Positions 1 to 13,211 of a stretch of DNA of 64,000 nucleotides are shown here, in pieces. How positions within the stretch are numbered: position 1 is the first letter of the stretch; every line of letters starts with the position of its first letter. The stretch is from Orbilia blumenaviensis (Eukaryota > Ascomycota > Orbiliomycetes > Orbiliales > Orbiliaceae). The stretch is from positions 124,001 through 188,000 of the forward strand of contig JAVHNS010000018.1 of NCBI GenBank assembly GCA_036872755.1, given 5' to 3'. The position numbers and the translations under genes are program-made. The notes beneath the pieces were generated by a model. It did not search any database. It saw nothing but the letters and a program-made list of their open reading frames with translations, and was not told where the DNA came from.

Positions 1-34
1 CAAATTCCCAGAAACCCTTAATTTGGCGACTTAC

Positions 35-1297
35 TTAAGATTTAGGGTTCTGTTTGGGTTTTGCAATGAGGGGCTTTTTCTTGGGATCGAATGCCGTGTA
101 TCGGGTGTCTCGATTCTCTTCATCCACTCTCAGCCTCGGGAAGACAGATCTAACAAGTGACGGGGTATTCTTTTGAAACCTTTTTAGCAAATGCTTTTGG
201 TTCCAGTCATCCCTTGAGGGCCGTTCGTAGTTATGAGGTAAGACCTGCGGAGTCGTAGTTCGACGAATCAGGCCAACATTGGAGCCTGGTACGGTTGGAT
301 CATCGATATCTTCTGGAAGGCGTTTTAAAGTCGATTCCAACTCCGTCTTTGAAAACTCGAATTCGAGTTTTGGAATCTCTGGGTTAAGTAACAACGAAAC
401 GGGCCCGTCGATGTCGTCATAATCGTGGGCGCACCGACGGAAGGAGATATTCTCAAAGGGTGTGAATCCCTTATACATCGTAATCGCAGATTTTGCAAAT
501 ACGTCACCCAACTCTAACCAAGTCAGCTTATCTGGCCACGGAGATTTGGCTGCCGATTCTCGCGCCATGAGTTTTGTAGCGGTATTGCGAAGAGAGAGAA
601 CCATCTGCTCGTAGGAATGGGGTGTCGGTTGCGAAAAGTCGTTCCGCAACTTCATGGAATGAATGCTGTCAAGATTTCCTTCCTTGGGAGTCTTTATAAC
701 TACTACTCCTTTGCCATCGTTGCGTACGATAGGTAACATGGAGGCAAGGACAGAGCTCATGTGGGTTACGAAAGTCTGAGTGGTGACATATGGTACCTGA
801 TGATCAAACGGGTTTGATTCATCCGGCCTCGTGATTGTAGTCAAGGCGCCTTTGTAGGGTGCCCAGTATTTTTCAAGCCTGAAATCCCGAGCAACCTTGC
901 CCTCGTCCAAGTGGCCCTGCATTCCGTAGTTTTCATGTCCATTGATGAAAATATAACTTATAGGCCGTTCGCCGTGCTCACGAGAACACCGGAGGATCGG
1001 TTTTACAGCTCTGACTAACCAATCCTGACCACCCTGTATTGGTACTTGATAAAAGGCCATTGAGGAGTCAGTTTCAGCCAAGGCCTTAGAAAACTCTTTA
1101 TTCTTCTGTACAAACTCAAACGGGGTCGTGCTGTCTGCCAGGCGGCGGGCAGCGTAGAAAATATAGAGCGGATGTTGGGTTCTCTGCAGTATCCGATAGA
1201 GGTAAGCATGCCCCCCGGTTTCATTGGCACCGACAAAAACCAGAATCCGTTGGAAAGGTTTTGCGCCGTTTATGAAGGATTTGAAGCCTCTAGCCAT
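35..1297 (-). CDS. Unrecognised protein, possibly SDR-like Rossmann fold (420 aa)
   Basis: Single uninterrupted reading frame from a genuine ATG at 1297 to a stop at 35-37. No secretion signal or membrane segment is visible. Residues 17-30 (ILVFVGANETGGHA) resemble the first beta strand and Gly-rich turn of a short-chain dehydrogenase, and FINGHEN near residue 117 sits where an NNAG-like motif would fall. A region starting SYEQMVLSLRNTATKL could be the helix that normally carries the Tyr-x3-Lys pair, but the Lys is not in place, so the protein may be non-catalytic. The C-terminal 100 residues are basic and Pro/Arg/Lys-rich and look disordered. The Rossmann assignment is inference from pattern only. 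That this is a real gene is supported by its length and non-repetitive composition. Confidence 0.6.
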   Translation of the reverse strand: MARGFKSFINGAKPFQRILVFVGANETGGHAYLYRILQRTQHPLYIFYAARRLADSTTPFEFVQKNKEFSKALAETDSSMAFYQVPIQGGQDWLVRAVKPILRCSREHGERPISYIFINGHENYGMQGHLDEGKVARDFRLEKYWAPYKGALTTITRPDESNPFDHQVPYVTTQTFVTHMSSVLASMLPIVRNDGKGVVVIKTPKEGNLDSIHSMKLRNDFSQPTPHSYEQMVLSLRNTATKLMARESAAKSPWPDKLTWLELGDVFAKSAITMYKGFTPFENISFRRCAHDYDDIDGPVSLLLNPEIPKLEFEFSKTELESTLKRLPEDIDDPTVPGSNVGLIRRTTTPQVLPHNYERPSRDDWNQKHLLKRFQKNTPSLVRSVFPRLRVDEENRDTRYTAFDPKKKPLIAKPKQNPKS

Positions 1298-3194
1298 TTT
1301 CGGAGCTAGCTTTCGTTGGTTCGCGACTCTATTGCGGTACGATGAAGAATTGTCTTATGGAAAGGCTAGACATGGGGACATGTTACTATATACTGCCTAT
1401 CCCAAGAATCGCAACTGTACCAAGGACCATAATTAGATCAAGCGAAGGGACAAATCGAAGAAAAGGTGCGAGGGTTTATTAGTAGTCGTAGCTTATAATT
1501 GTTGTCGTGAAGTCGGGACGCTGCATCAATGGCAACATGCAATTGGTTTTGGCTGAAGGTTGATGTTGAGGTTGTCGGCTGAGGCTTGAAAAATCGGCCT
1601 TGAAAAACGCTATGGAGTCTTTCAAGATGTTTGGTGGTATCGAATTACCTAAAAAGGAAATCTTATCAGATCTTATCGAAGAAATCTATAACACTATCAA
1701 CACAAAACACACTGAAGATCTGCATCCAAATTAGTCTCGTATCCAACTGTGGAAACCGTTCGAAACTACTTATTTGTGAAGGACTCGGAATGATCCGAGT
1801 TCCATTGTCCAAGACTTCCAAAAGCAGAAGAAACAAGCCTTTTTAGTGTTATCTGTCCCTGATGGAACGGCAATTGTTGTTATGGAATTCTTGAAACGCC
1901 CATGCAGGTACGAAGTAGTCTCGGTCCCAGACTAGGTATGAAGCAAGGGGTAATAAAGCAGATTCCCCCTTTGGGACCATTTTATGCACAATCCTCGGGA
2001 CAAACAGCGAACGGATGTTTTATTAAACCATTGAGCGAGGGCTAGCTAGAGAGAGAGATTGGGACGTTTTCCGGGGGGCATCAAGATCGGTCCGTCTGCC
2101 GCCTGCACTGATACGGTTCAATGCAATGCCACCGGAGTTTATAAATAGTGTATCATATTGAAAGATTCTCTGAGTCAGCGGCGAGTGTCATGCGGGGAGG
2201 CACATGTGCACAAAACCATTCAAGACCCCCAAATATGATCTCCAATCAAATGAATGCAGCATTAGCAAGCAATATATTTTATGCATAGATATGCTTGCCT
2301 GGGGAACAAAGGTATGCAGACCGCCGCGACATGCTTCATTTCTCAGTAGACCTGCACCTGCACGCCTGAAAATCCATTTTTTTCGGCAGTACTTAATTCT
2401 TAGCCCCGAATCTAGATGCTTCTAGTCTCTGTCTCTCTCGCCTTGTACCTGTAAACTCGACGTCCATGCAGTTCTTCTGCAGCCGCAATTAACCCATAAT
2501 ACAACAGGCCAATTGCCAAGCCCTACTAGGTACCCGTCATTAGATATATTCAACCTAACTCAACACAATTCACCCCTAGCTTTCATAGAGCAAGTTACTG
2601 GAAAAGATTATTAGAAATATATGATATTCCCCAGGCGAAAGGGATGTCATGGTCACGAGCCATTACACATTTAATCCTAAACAGATTCCGATTCTTTCAC
2701 TTGCAGGAATACATTTCTCGCCGGTACTACACTCCCCCAAGCTCCGACCCTACGGCTAGCCACAGTGTGCAAAATGAGGTCTACATTCCTCACAATCAGA
2801 GAATTTGAATAGCGGTTTCTGCGATCTTTCCAGATGATTAGATGTGGCACCGAATGTATTGGCACAGGGAATTGCACCGGCTCCAGCTGCACCCCTCGAC
2901 AAGAACTCATGTCGAGAAAGAATGAAAGTCTAACTATGAAGTATTCAAGTAAGTATAAAGGGAACAGATGATCGGCACAACTGAACAAGTTCCCTTCCTC
3001 TTCATCCAGCAACCCTAACTATATACGCTCACTTAGTATTTGTAGCTGTGTTTCTTTTCATCTTTCCTTTTTTGTTTTTATCCCCACATTCATTTAGTCG
3101 TGTATTGATTTACCCAGTTCCGATTTGAATAGGTCTCTCCTGGGGTCGTCCCTCATAGGATTATTGAGCTATCGAGGGGCCCCGGTATTGCATA
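1298..3194. other. Intergenic spacer, no supported gene
   Basis: About 1.9 kb between two divergently transcribed genes, so it should contain both promoters. The ORFs it holds are short and have no recognisable domains. T/C-rich stretches near 3050-3110 lie just upstream of the cell-wall gene, as is common for fungal promoters. Nothing else is supported. Confidence 0.5.
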
Positions 3195-6056
3195 ATGCGC
3201 AATTTATGGTTCGCGGCTTTGGCCGCGCCACTCCTTTTGGGGACGGCATATGCTGCTCCCCGTCAGCCCATTGGCGAAAGAAAGGCGCCCCCCGCCCCCG
3301 CTCTCGTCGAGAGGAATCATGATCAATACGGCCAATGCGGGCCAACAACCTACACCATTGTTGTCCCAAAGCCTGGCGCAAAACCAACTCCGGTCACCAA
3401 GCAGTTCCAGCCAATTCACACCTGTACCCCAGACTATGTCGTTTGCGACTCCAAGGATAAGGGGAAGTGCCAAACAGTTTACAAGACTTCTTCTTACCGT
3501 TGGTTGTCTACAGAAGTTCCATGCTATAACGGAATAGCTACCGTCACTCGAGTAGACCAGCTGGTTACCATTGCAGCACACCCAACCAACAAGATTGAAA
3601 CGTGTCGCTGCGAGGAGGCCGGTACTTGCTACTACGGTACTACTTCCACACATGTTGCCGAACCCACCCAATTTCCATACGTCAATACTGGCTGGAATTA
3701 CCATGTCTGTAACTACGCTGACTACTACAAGTGGTATAGCGGAGACTACAGCCCCGATTATTCCGGCGGCCCAGTTTATACACCAAAAAACGGTCAATCT
3801 GGACAAAACGGCGGCCAAGGCGGTTACATTTCTCCCCCTGAAAACATTCACCCACAGTACTACAATCCCACATACCCCCAAAAGGAGGGTCAGCCCAGTG
3901 GTACTTATCGTGGTGAAGACATGCCTGAGTATCATGGAAACGGGGGCTATGAGATGGGGCGTGTTGAGAATAACGGTTATCACAGCGCTCAAGGCGGTTC
4001 TGACTATCAAGGCAAAACCGATACCTACAAGGGCTGGCGGTCTAAGGGTGGATATGGCAAGGGCTGGCGGTCCAAGAGCGGTTACGGCCAGGACGAGAAG
4101 GCTGTCCCAGTTGGTGGCTATCCTCAAGGTAGTTATCCACAAGGTGGTTATCCTAAGGATGGAAAGCAATGGTCTGGTGCATATGGCATGGAAGGCTGGG
4201 GTCAAAATCACGGCGGTATCACACGGGGTCACAACTGGAAGTCTCTCCAGGTTGAATGCAAATCTTGCATGAATGGCATTTGCAAGACCTATCCAGTCGG
4301 ATATGTTAGTAAGACTGTCACAAAACTCCATACATACCGCGTTCCGTATCACATCAACAGCTACTTCCCACACAAGACTACCTTCTGCGTTAGCAATCTT
4401 GGTATCACTCTCACAGTCTACGGGCCTACAAGCCTCAGAACCGTCATCACTGGTACCACTACTGTCACGACCTCAATAACAACCACTGAAACGACTACAG
4501 TCACCGCCACTCAAACTAAGACCAAGACTGAGACCGAAGGCCCAGGCCCAACTGCTCAGGGTAACGGGGAAGTCTTCTTCCTTGGTTGCGATCTTCCAGA
4601 GACTGAAATTACCGAACCAGAGCTCCTAGCTGGAGGTAAAAGACCTAAAGGCTTCGTCGTTTGCGCCAATAATATCTGCACCATCCGCAATGGCTGCAAG
4701 GGTGCTCAGCAATTCCGTATCAATTCTGAGCTGCAGTTAACCAACGGTGCCCGCACTGTCATGGCTTTCGCGAACAACGGCGATATCAGCAAGGGTTCCG
4801 CTCTTTTGAGACTAGGAACTGGTGAGATCACACAAGCTTTCTCCTTCAATGGTGACGGTTTGGCTTGGGCTGTTGAAGGCGCCGGTGGTGGTCGTATGGC
4901 CACATTCTGCAAGAACGCTGATAACACTATTACCGTTGTTTTCGATGGCTCTAACCCTGGAGGGTGTGAATCCGTGAGACTCTTTAGAGTCAACCCCTTC
5001 ATTGAACCCGACTGCTTGGGGGAATCTTCGAGCTCGACTGGTCCTTCAACTGGTGTTTCATCTTCCGAGGCCCCAACTACTGGCCCATCCACCGAGAGAC
5101 CATCTACTAATGCTTCCTCTACCGCTAAGCCAACCTCTGGGGAACCATCCAAGGGCGCCCCAACATCAGTTGAACCGACTTCCGAAGTCCCCACTGGCTC
5201 GGCTTCTACTGAATCATCGTCTGGGGCACCAAGTGAAGGACGCACAACCGCAGAACCCACTAGCGCTGAGCCCACTTCTACTAAGCCATCATCTGGTGCT
5301 CCAACTGAAGAACCTTCCTCCGCCGAACCCATTTCCGCTGAGCCAACTGAAGCACCAACCTCTACTGAACCAACAACAGCAGAACCATCTCCAGCTGAGC
5401 CAACGACTGAAGCTTCAGACATCGACCCATGTGCTATCGAGGCCCTTATCTCAGCTGAAGCACTTGTGTTCTGCAAGACGCGTGGTGGAAAAGTCCCAAA
5501 GAACCTCGTTGGTTGCATCACCGATAGTGACACTGCTGATCATGAGTGTATCGTCTCTTGCAATAAGAACTTCGACTCTGTCTTTCTCGCTCAACAATGT
5601 CTCGAGAAGAGTAGTACAGTTAATGACCCAGCTATAAGATGTGCTGAGATGGGGATATCTGGTGGAAGCGACGTCCTTTACAAGGCTTGTGTCACTCTCC
5701 AGGGAGGAGTAAGTACAAAATCTAAACCCTGATGTTTAAATTAAAAGAATATAATACTAACAAATAAATCAAAACTATAGGCACCATGTAGCCCACAGTT
5801 CATCAAGGACCAAGGGATCGAAGACGCTGACACATACATCACCGAATGCGCCGCTGCCGGTATTATTTCGAATGGCGTAAAGAAATGTGTGGATAAGGTT
5901 AGACTCAGACTTGATATGGGATCTGGTGTCAATGGTCGTGTCAATACCGTAGCTGGAGCTGTAGGGCTCGTCGAAGATGATGGAGACTTCATCGCTCTTG
6001 AGAACATTTTCGGTTGTTTGCCGGATGCTGTAGATGGAGTTTCAGGGTACGACTGA
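3195..6056 (+). CDS. Secreted Gly/Tyr- and Ser/Thr/Pro-rich cell-wall protein with DUF7908-like domain (929 aa)
   Basis: Two exons, 3195-5708 and 5781-6056. The 72-base intron has a GTAAGT donor, a perfect TACTAAC branch point at 5755-5761 and a TAG acceptor, and the join is in phase. Residues 1-20 (MRNLWFAALAAPLLLGTAYA) form a signal peptide. A Cys-rich N-terminal part (about 45-180) is followed by a Gly/Tyr/Gln-rich low-complexity region (about 183-352) with two GWRSK units and YPQG repeats. Next come a Cys-containing module, a short Thr/Val-rich run (416-451), a globular domain (about 460-600), a Ser/Thr/Pro/Glu-rich linker (609-741) of short EPTSAEPT-type repeats, and a Cys-containing C-terminal domain (742-929). 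The globular domain has the AWxxxxGGGxxxFC...VVFDGxxPGGC pattern known from fungal DUF7908 proteins. No GPI signal is evident. The likely role is in the extracellular matrix, wall or adhesion; that is inference. Confidence 0.85.
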
Positions 6057-9000
6057 GGTGATTCCAACTTTCGCGCACACGTAAGTCTAAAACGAATGCT
6101 CGACAGATAAGCCGACATCAATTGTCACTTTTCAAGAAGAAAAAAAAAAAGCCATATATCTTTCTTTCTTTCTTTCTTTTGTCCCTTCCATGTTGAAGTC
6201 CTGTTTCTACCGGGGTTGGCGCTCCTGAGGTTGTTTTGGAGCTTGTTTCGAAAGTTGGTACATCATGATATCTCTCTTATATTATAGAGATACACTTTAT
6301 ACCTTAATAAATTACTATATATATACATACCCAGTCTTTTCTCTTTATGTAGTTGTTAATATAGCCCACGGTATTGGGTTGAGACTTTGCTTGTCGAGGA
6401 AGTCTTTTTGGAACATGAAATTGTTATATATAAACGCGTATTGCGGAGTGTATGGGGCAGTAGAAGATTTACAAAGAAAGGAGAGAAGAAACAAAGATCA
6501 TGTTTGTACATAGTCCGCCTGTCGTGTCTAATGCTTGGACGAGGCGTCTGTGAGCACTGACTTGAATCGTATTGCGTCGGATAAATGCGACTGCAGGCTG
6601 GCTCAACTTGCAACTTAGCGGCTGAACTGGCGGGGTCCTGCCAGTATGTCACAAGGAAAATGTGTTGGCCGTGTTGTGAAAAAAGTGGAGTGACAAACGA
6701 CTGAGGTTCTTTTGAGGGAGTTTTCGGCTGGCCGCAGCCAAAACATGGCTCTTTCCTTCCTTCCGCGTTGGAGACGCCTTCCCGCCAACCAGACAGTTGG
6801 TATTCTGCCATCCAACAAACAAATATCCATCCTATAGGTCTCGGGACAGCTATAATAGAGCTCTCCACCATCACGCGTCGACCGTCACATCTACAAGCTA
6901 CCAACTACTGATTACCGAAGCGTCGCTTTGGCTTACTAGAATTTATTCATTACATTGATTTACCAGAATGCAGCACTGGATCAAATGGTTCAGCGAACGG
7001 CAGCAACAGCAGCGCCAGCAGAGGGATAAAAGTCTAATCCCCTTCATAGTGGTAAAAAATCGCTATTTGAAACTGGGCCTTCATTCCTTCGATGAGCGTC
7101 ACCAGGGTCCCACAGCCGACCCTTGCTGCCTTTTCGGTGCTGATGGTGGGCCGGCGAATCAAAATTACCGCGCCTTGCCACATACCGCTTAAGCTGACAG
7201 GTAAACTTTTCCGGGGCATCGGGAGAGGAAAAAACAGAAAAAGGAAAGAAACTAGAAAGGAAAAAGTAACCTGGAACACTTCGATGCCAGGCTTCCGGGT
7301 TGTCAACACAGTAGAGAAAAAGGGGCTTATGCAGGCCGTAAACGAAGGACGCCACCGAAGAAGGTAGGGGAGCGAGCGAAATTCGGACATCGGACATGGG
7401 CTGGGCAGACCCCACCCACACACACCGCGAACGAAAAACAGAACTACCATTCAACACATATAGAAAAAAGGTTTCATCCAAGACTTGCTGCTCATGCAAT
7501 GGAAATGGCAAATGTCACCCCCCCGTACAACTTGCAGCTTCGCCTGTTTTTCTTCACGATTGCCGGATTCTATCAAGCCGTCAAGCCTCATTTCCCTGAT
7601 CCATCTTGGAAATTGAAAGCCCGACGCGGGTGGGAGTCGAATCGAATTGCACACATACGTATTCTCTCGCTTCTTAGTTTCCCGAGGCTTAATGTTTTCC
7701 TCAGCCTGCACCGATTTTACGTGATAACCTTGTTTCTTTTGTGTAGCGCAGTTCCCCGAATGCAAGTGCTCGACGCCATGTCTTGAACTGCGTCGATAGG
7801 CGGGTCATTGTGTGGAATCCTTTGAGCTCCAAGATAGCTCAGCTCTACACAAAGGACGTTAGCTCTGGGGTTAGACCGCTTGAGTTTCCCGGTTTTTTGT
7901 GGAAAGCCCTTCGCCAATCGAAGCCTTCCAAGCAATACGCACGGAACTCAAATAAAAATTAAAAAAAAGAGTGAAGGAGAAAGAGGTCATTCAGTCAAGC
8001 CATAATAACGGGAAGGCTGGATGTGTTCACCTCCTGGCTGATGTTTTTTTTTGCCTATCGTAAAAGCTGGCTGAAGGTGGTTAAGCTTAATCCCATTAAG
8101 TTAAAGTTAAACTTTGCTAGCAAAGTAAGTAGTCTTGGTCCCGGACAAAGTAAGTATGATAGCTAGTCGGAATTGTGCGAAAGGTCTCTTTTTTATGTGT
8201 TTGCTCAGCTCAGGTACTTTTTCTTTCCTGGTGGACAAGGACAAGACCAAGATTTATAGCCTTGGTTCTGGATGAACCTCGGAGACGAGATTTGCTCGAT
8301 CCGGGATTCATATAACGTATATCCTAACTTTTAGACTACTATCACAACCCGCTTGATATCTTTCAAGGAATAATCTTTTCGGGGCAACGACGATCACTCA
8401 GAAAGATACGATGCCAGCCATGTGTCCAGGCGTCAACCACGTGGTGAACGTGGGTCCCTCTCTTGAGTTTTTTTTGTTTCTCTATCTTCGTCTCGATCCC
8501 CTTCAATTTGTTTCTGGGGTTTGTTTCGATGTAGCGTATATCTCGTCCATTTTCGGACCTTCTATATAATGATATAGAAAGTAATCTTGGGGTTGAGATG
8601 AGCTTTGACAGTTAGTACTCTCGTATTATGTGCAAAATAAGAAGTGATCACCAGGTGGTAATTCCAACGGTATCACTTTTTCTATCAAAATGGATATATG
8701 TGGAGAAACATTCCTAGTCTATGAGGAAGTGAAGGGGGCGAAGAACGTGCTGTCTTTGGAAAAAGGCCCAGAACCTAGGGTTTTCTAATTGATGATCATC
8801 CTTCTGAACGGGGGTCTGGATAACTCGGCATAACCGCAAGACACCCACACACACGAACTCCTTTTGTCCCCTAGTAGACATGCGCATGCAACTTGCAGGC
8901 AGGCAAAGAAACCAGCTGCATGAAAAGTGCACATCAGTCACAAACGTGGTAGACGAGAAACACGTGGAACCCTTGGAGCAACGACAGTGCGTAATAATTG

Positions 9001-11289
9001 TGATATAGAGTTTCACTCACAGAGGCAACTGTAATACCCTCTCTACTATTCTTGGTTTTTTATATCTGAAGGCAACGTTTTTAACAAAGAAGGCTGGCAT
9101 ATAATAGATGAATAATAAACTTTTGAATATACTATGTAGGTATCTACATGTGCATGCGTGTCAATCGGCTTAAAAAGCCGACTCTGTGGATAACGTTTGT
9201 CATCGAGACGTCGAGACCCATCTGCATAAAATGGGCACTCCGTCGGTTGAAATTCCCTCCGCCACCGCCTATCTCGGACTTTTTGCCCCATAGACGTTGC
9301 TCGACATATATGCGTGTAGACGGATATACGAATCTATGGATCCGGATGGATCTATATGGGTATGTATCTGTATATGTCAAAGCTATTACGCTACAAGTAC
9401 CCCAGAAGGGCTCCATAGATGCATGGTATTGAAATATTATCACACAACTCGTGCAGCAATATATACGTATACGCCTACTCTTTTGGACATAAAATATCTA
9501 AATATGTGACATCACCTTATACTGTGCCATACACCCACATTTGTACAGTCTGTGCGCCATTCGCACATGGCTTTTTGTTTCTTCTAGGTTTCCCCAAGGC
9601 TTTGTTTTTTTTTTTTTTTTATGTCTTGTTGGAAATAGCTATTTCTGCTTGGTTAGCGAGGGTTCAGTGCATGGCTTGCATGCTTCTTTCGTTGGTTCAA
9701 ACCCACGGATTCCTAATTCCGGGCAAATCCAAGATCTGATTCATCCCTTCCTAATAATCCTAGAAGGAAAAAGAAGATCCGACAAGAAAAAATGATTTTA
9801 CGGATCGAAGACATCCGCCCCTTTGCTCATGAGCTCGGACTCACAACTGCGGAGAAATATTCAAATGAAAAAATTGGCCAGTGTCTTTGAATGAGCTAGG
9901 TCTGCCCCGGCTTATCTTGAGCCTGGTTATATTGAAGACACGTTTTTTGATGATTCCATGGTCGAACAAAATCACTTTTTATAGAATTACCCTTTTGAAG
10001 TTCATATAAAATTGCATTAAGACGGTAGAGACTATAATAATTATAATAGCCAAAATGAGCTTCAGATTTTTTTTTTATTTTTTTTTTTTTTTGTGAACCG
10101 CGAACGTGGAATAAAGGGAGCCGTCAGCACTACAGAATTTTCATCTGCCTGATTATTATCCCCCAAAAGAAAAAGAAAAACAAAGGGATTACTGTCGCCA
10201 TCTTCCAGTTAATTATCAATGGGATATTCCATTCTCTCGCCTGAAGCTCTCAAGGGTTACAGGCGTAAGCTTTGTGTTATTCAATTCAGTTCCAAAAAAA
10301 AAAAAAAAAAAAAGTTGTGTGTGGAGACCTTGTAAGCTCGACCAGGTTTGGGTGAAGGGCAAAGAGGAAGGGCCCCACATGTTCGTACATGCAATAGGCC
10401 CAGCGCAACGCCACCAGTTCTATTTCATCGCTTTAACTAGAAGAGAAGAATGCATGTCGTCTAGCGCTTCTAGTGCGGTCGTCACGAACACTCGACTCTT
10501 ACGTTGTGCGTGGATGTAGCTTCTAAGACAAAGAAATAAAATGTTTCGACGCTACACCGTGTGCTTGCCTTCTAAGCTCAGGTCGTCTCGGAGCACGCGG
10601 TGTTGGATTTAGCAATAGTTTAGACACATTAAGCTCCAAAAGGCAGGGCCTATTCCACAGCTACATGAAGCTTTTGCAATTTTGTCAGGGGTTGATATTA
10701 TTTTATTTTTGTGCATACATGAATCTAGGGGTGTGAAAAGCTAGGAATGTACTGCAAGTTCTTTCTCCTTCAGGGCTTCGGGAGACTAGACTGGTCGGAG
10801 TTCAAGGAGAAAAGGGTTACGTGCATCGGAGGAGTGATTTCGTTGGGTACGTCTTCCATACGCAGCGCTGTGCTGGCGCGGCGGAGTTCAAACGATGCGA
10901 ATATAGCTATAGATGGATATACAGGCGCTTTTAGGCATTCATTATCCTTACCCATCTATCGCCTCCTCAAGAGTTTACTTTTTTTGCCGAGATGCTTTGC
11001 CGTCAAACTGCAATTGTGATAGGGACAATAAAAAAAAATGTTTCCCACACAAGTTAAGTCACAAATCTGGATCCCGGACCTAGGCCAGGGGTGGGGAACT
11101 TACTTTCTTGCTAGGGGTGGTGGGAACAGAAACCTTAGTACACGGAGTATGTACTCTGTATTTACCGAAACGCAAGCTTATCAATTATTGTAATTGAGGA
11201 CCGCCGAGTCGAGTCGAAACTTGCATATTGGCTTGCAGTCACTTTTTGTTTTTTGAATTTGCCAATGCCAGAAGTGCGCGATATTCGAG

Positions 11290-11315
11290 CCTTGCCTTGC
11301 CTTGCCTTGTCTTGC
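11290..11315. repeat. CCTTG pentanucleotide microsatellite
   Basis: Four to five tandem CTTGC/CTTGT units lie in a non-coding spacer, seen directly. A second pentamer array (GTGAA units) lies at about 12123-12147. Confidence 0.8.
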
Positions 11316-12122
11316 AATTGCTTTGCCGTAGCTGTGCCTGCCGGCCAGGCCAGGCCAATTAATGGCGAGTGTATCGTACGTTAATTGCAGTGCTTACAAC
11401 GAAAGGCGGATAAAATTCCAGGTGGTTTTTGCTATCCGACTTAGCCGGTGCCATGCGCCGCGCCCGCCTGTTTGACTTGATGTCTCCATCGACTGCGGAG
11501 CTATTGCTGCCATGGCATGCCGGCCCTTGCTATACCTATTGGGCTGCATGCGACATTGGCGGATCAGAACGAAAGAGTTTCCAACTGGTACGACCAAACG
11601 CCCACTGTTTTGCGTGTGGAAAAAAACACTCAGAGTGACCTTTTTTCGTGCAACGTTTGTTGGATCTCGGGAAGCTTAGCTATAGGAGAGGAGAAGAAGA
11701 AGGTTAACTGGGAACGCCTCACCCACTCAAACGAAAGGGTTTCCTTGCCGTCAACGGCCGGCTGGCGGCGTCTTCGCACCATTGCGACGAATCATCTGAC
11801 CTGTCAAGTAGCATATTAATTTCCATCCCATGCAAATTTGGGATGGGAGCCCCCCAATTCTCGATTTTGTTCAGTTGAGGTATCAAATTCTCACCAGCGC
11901 GCATTTTTGAATTGGGATTGGGGATTGGGGATATGAACTGGATGTTTTTGAATTAAACGGGGGGTGGGATCGATTAAACGAGCAGGGGGGTACGTTGTGC
12001 GACCGGGTCATGCACGTTCATGTACGCAGCAAGTACCCTAATAACCTAATCCAGCCCGGCCCAATCCACATAATATATGCATACAATTGCAATACACGCA
12101 CCAACTAGTAGCTAATATACGA

Positions 12123-12147
12123 GTGAAGTGAAGTGAAGTGAAGTGCA
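12123..12147. repeat. GTGAA pentanucleotide microsatellite
   Basis: About five tandem GTGAA/GAAGT units in the spacer upstream of the tyrosinase gene, seen directly. Confidence 0.8.
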
Positions 12148-13211
12148 GCGCCGTCGTTCGGACACGGTAATATTGCATGCACTACAGTGGTCGATATTAC
12201 ATAGCAGTTGACAAGTTAATAGTTGAGTTAGCCCCGGTGGGTTTGCGGTCGCATCTTCTGGGCTTGGTAAGGGCTGACACGCTATGCACGGACTTAGCTG
12301 CCCGCGGGGCCAACCCACTTTGGGTAAACGGATGGACCCAAGGAACCACTCGACAATCTTAGGAACCAGCGAGCTTGTGCCTGCCATCTGATTGGCAAAA
12401 TTGGGTCCCCCGACCTTTACCTTTTCTGCCTCGAAATCGAAGGTTTGAGGGCCCACACCGGAGACGTTCCAAGAAGCTTAGAACTGAAAAACGTGGTGGT
12501 CCATGTGGGTCGCATCTGGTCGTTTTATGCAGGTTCAGAACCCAATTCCACACATTTGACAAGTACCGGACCCGTTATATACTATACTGCGGAGTACCTC
12601 TTTGTGGGTTTTCTTTCCTCCTTTTGCGCATGCTTTAACTTCTTTTCTATCATTCATTCACTCCACTCGTTCTTTTCGCCCATTTTGGTTTCGTAAAAAA
12701 ACAGAGGCTGTCGAGCTGAACGGAGCCGTACTATCCGTTCTTCAGTTCACATCTTGCATCTTGCATCTGCCCAGCCAGCCCCATCTTTCGAGTCCAACTC
12801 TGTCGTCGCTCCTTTCCGAGTAAAACCCTAATACATCTTGGGGTCTTATTTGCAATCTTTGTTATTTTATTTTTTTGTCTTGGATAGTGGATTCGATAGT
12901 AGTAAGTACCTTTAGTGCCACCTGCTTGGGGGAAGCTAGTCGTTATCCACAAAGTCACACTCGTTCGTTACATACCTCTGTTATTTTTTCTTCTTCTGAT
13001 CCTGTCGCCTTCCATCTCCTCGTCCGCTCAGGTATAAATCTGGTCGTCCCCCTCGTCGCCGTTGTAAAAACGTGGCAACCTGGCACAGTTTTACCATCGA
13101 GCATATCAATACTTCTTTGGCAATACCCCTCTGCTCGATAGAAACTCTGTCTACGAATACAGATATCGGCCTTTCTACCAACAGTCACCTACGCCTTCAC
13201 ACTTCCTCAGG

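Larger units (their letters stand above)
6057..13211. other. Long gene-poor stretch (7.2 kb)
   Basis: No reading frame here has a recognisable domain or a convincing exon chain; those present are short and overlap on both strands. The stretch contains simple repeats: TTTC units at 6160-6180, an A-run near 10293-10312, CCTTG units near 11290-11315 and GAAGT units near 12123-12147. The last several hundred bases are probably the tyrosinase promoter and leader. Non-coding RNA genes cannot be excluded. Confidence 0.5.

Noticed and set aside
3204..4373. 389-codon minus-strand ORF overlapping the cell-wall gene
   Set aside because: It is the antisense shadow of a repetitive, codon-biased coding exon. 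It has no domain, and the plus strand has a signal peptide, intron and Cys pattern.
4706..5533. 275-codon minus-strand ORF, Val/Gly/Asp-rich
   Set aside because: Antisense of the Ser/Thr/Pro/Glu linker of the cell-wall protein; its composition follows from the repeat.
6356..6904. 182-codon minus-strand ORF
   Set aside because: No recognisable domain and odd composition (mixed Cys/Trp/His), with no supporting splice structure. It fits a chance ORF in a spacer.
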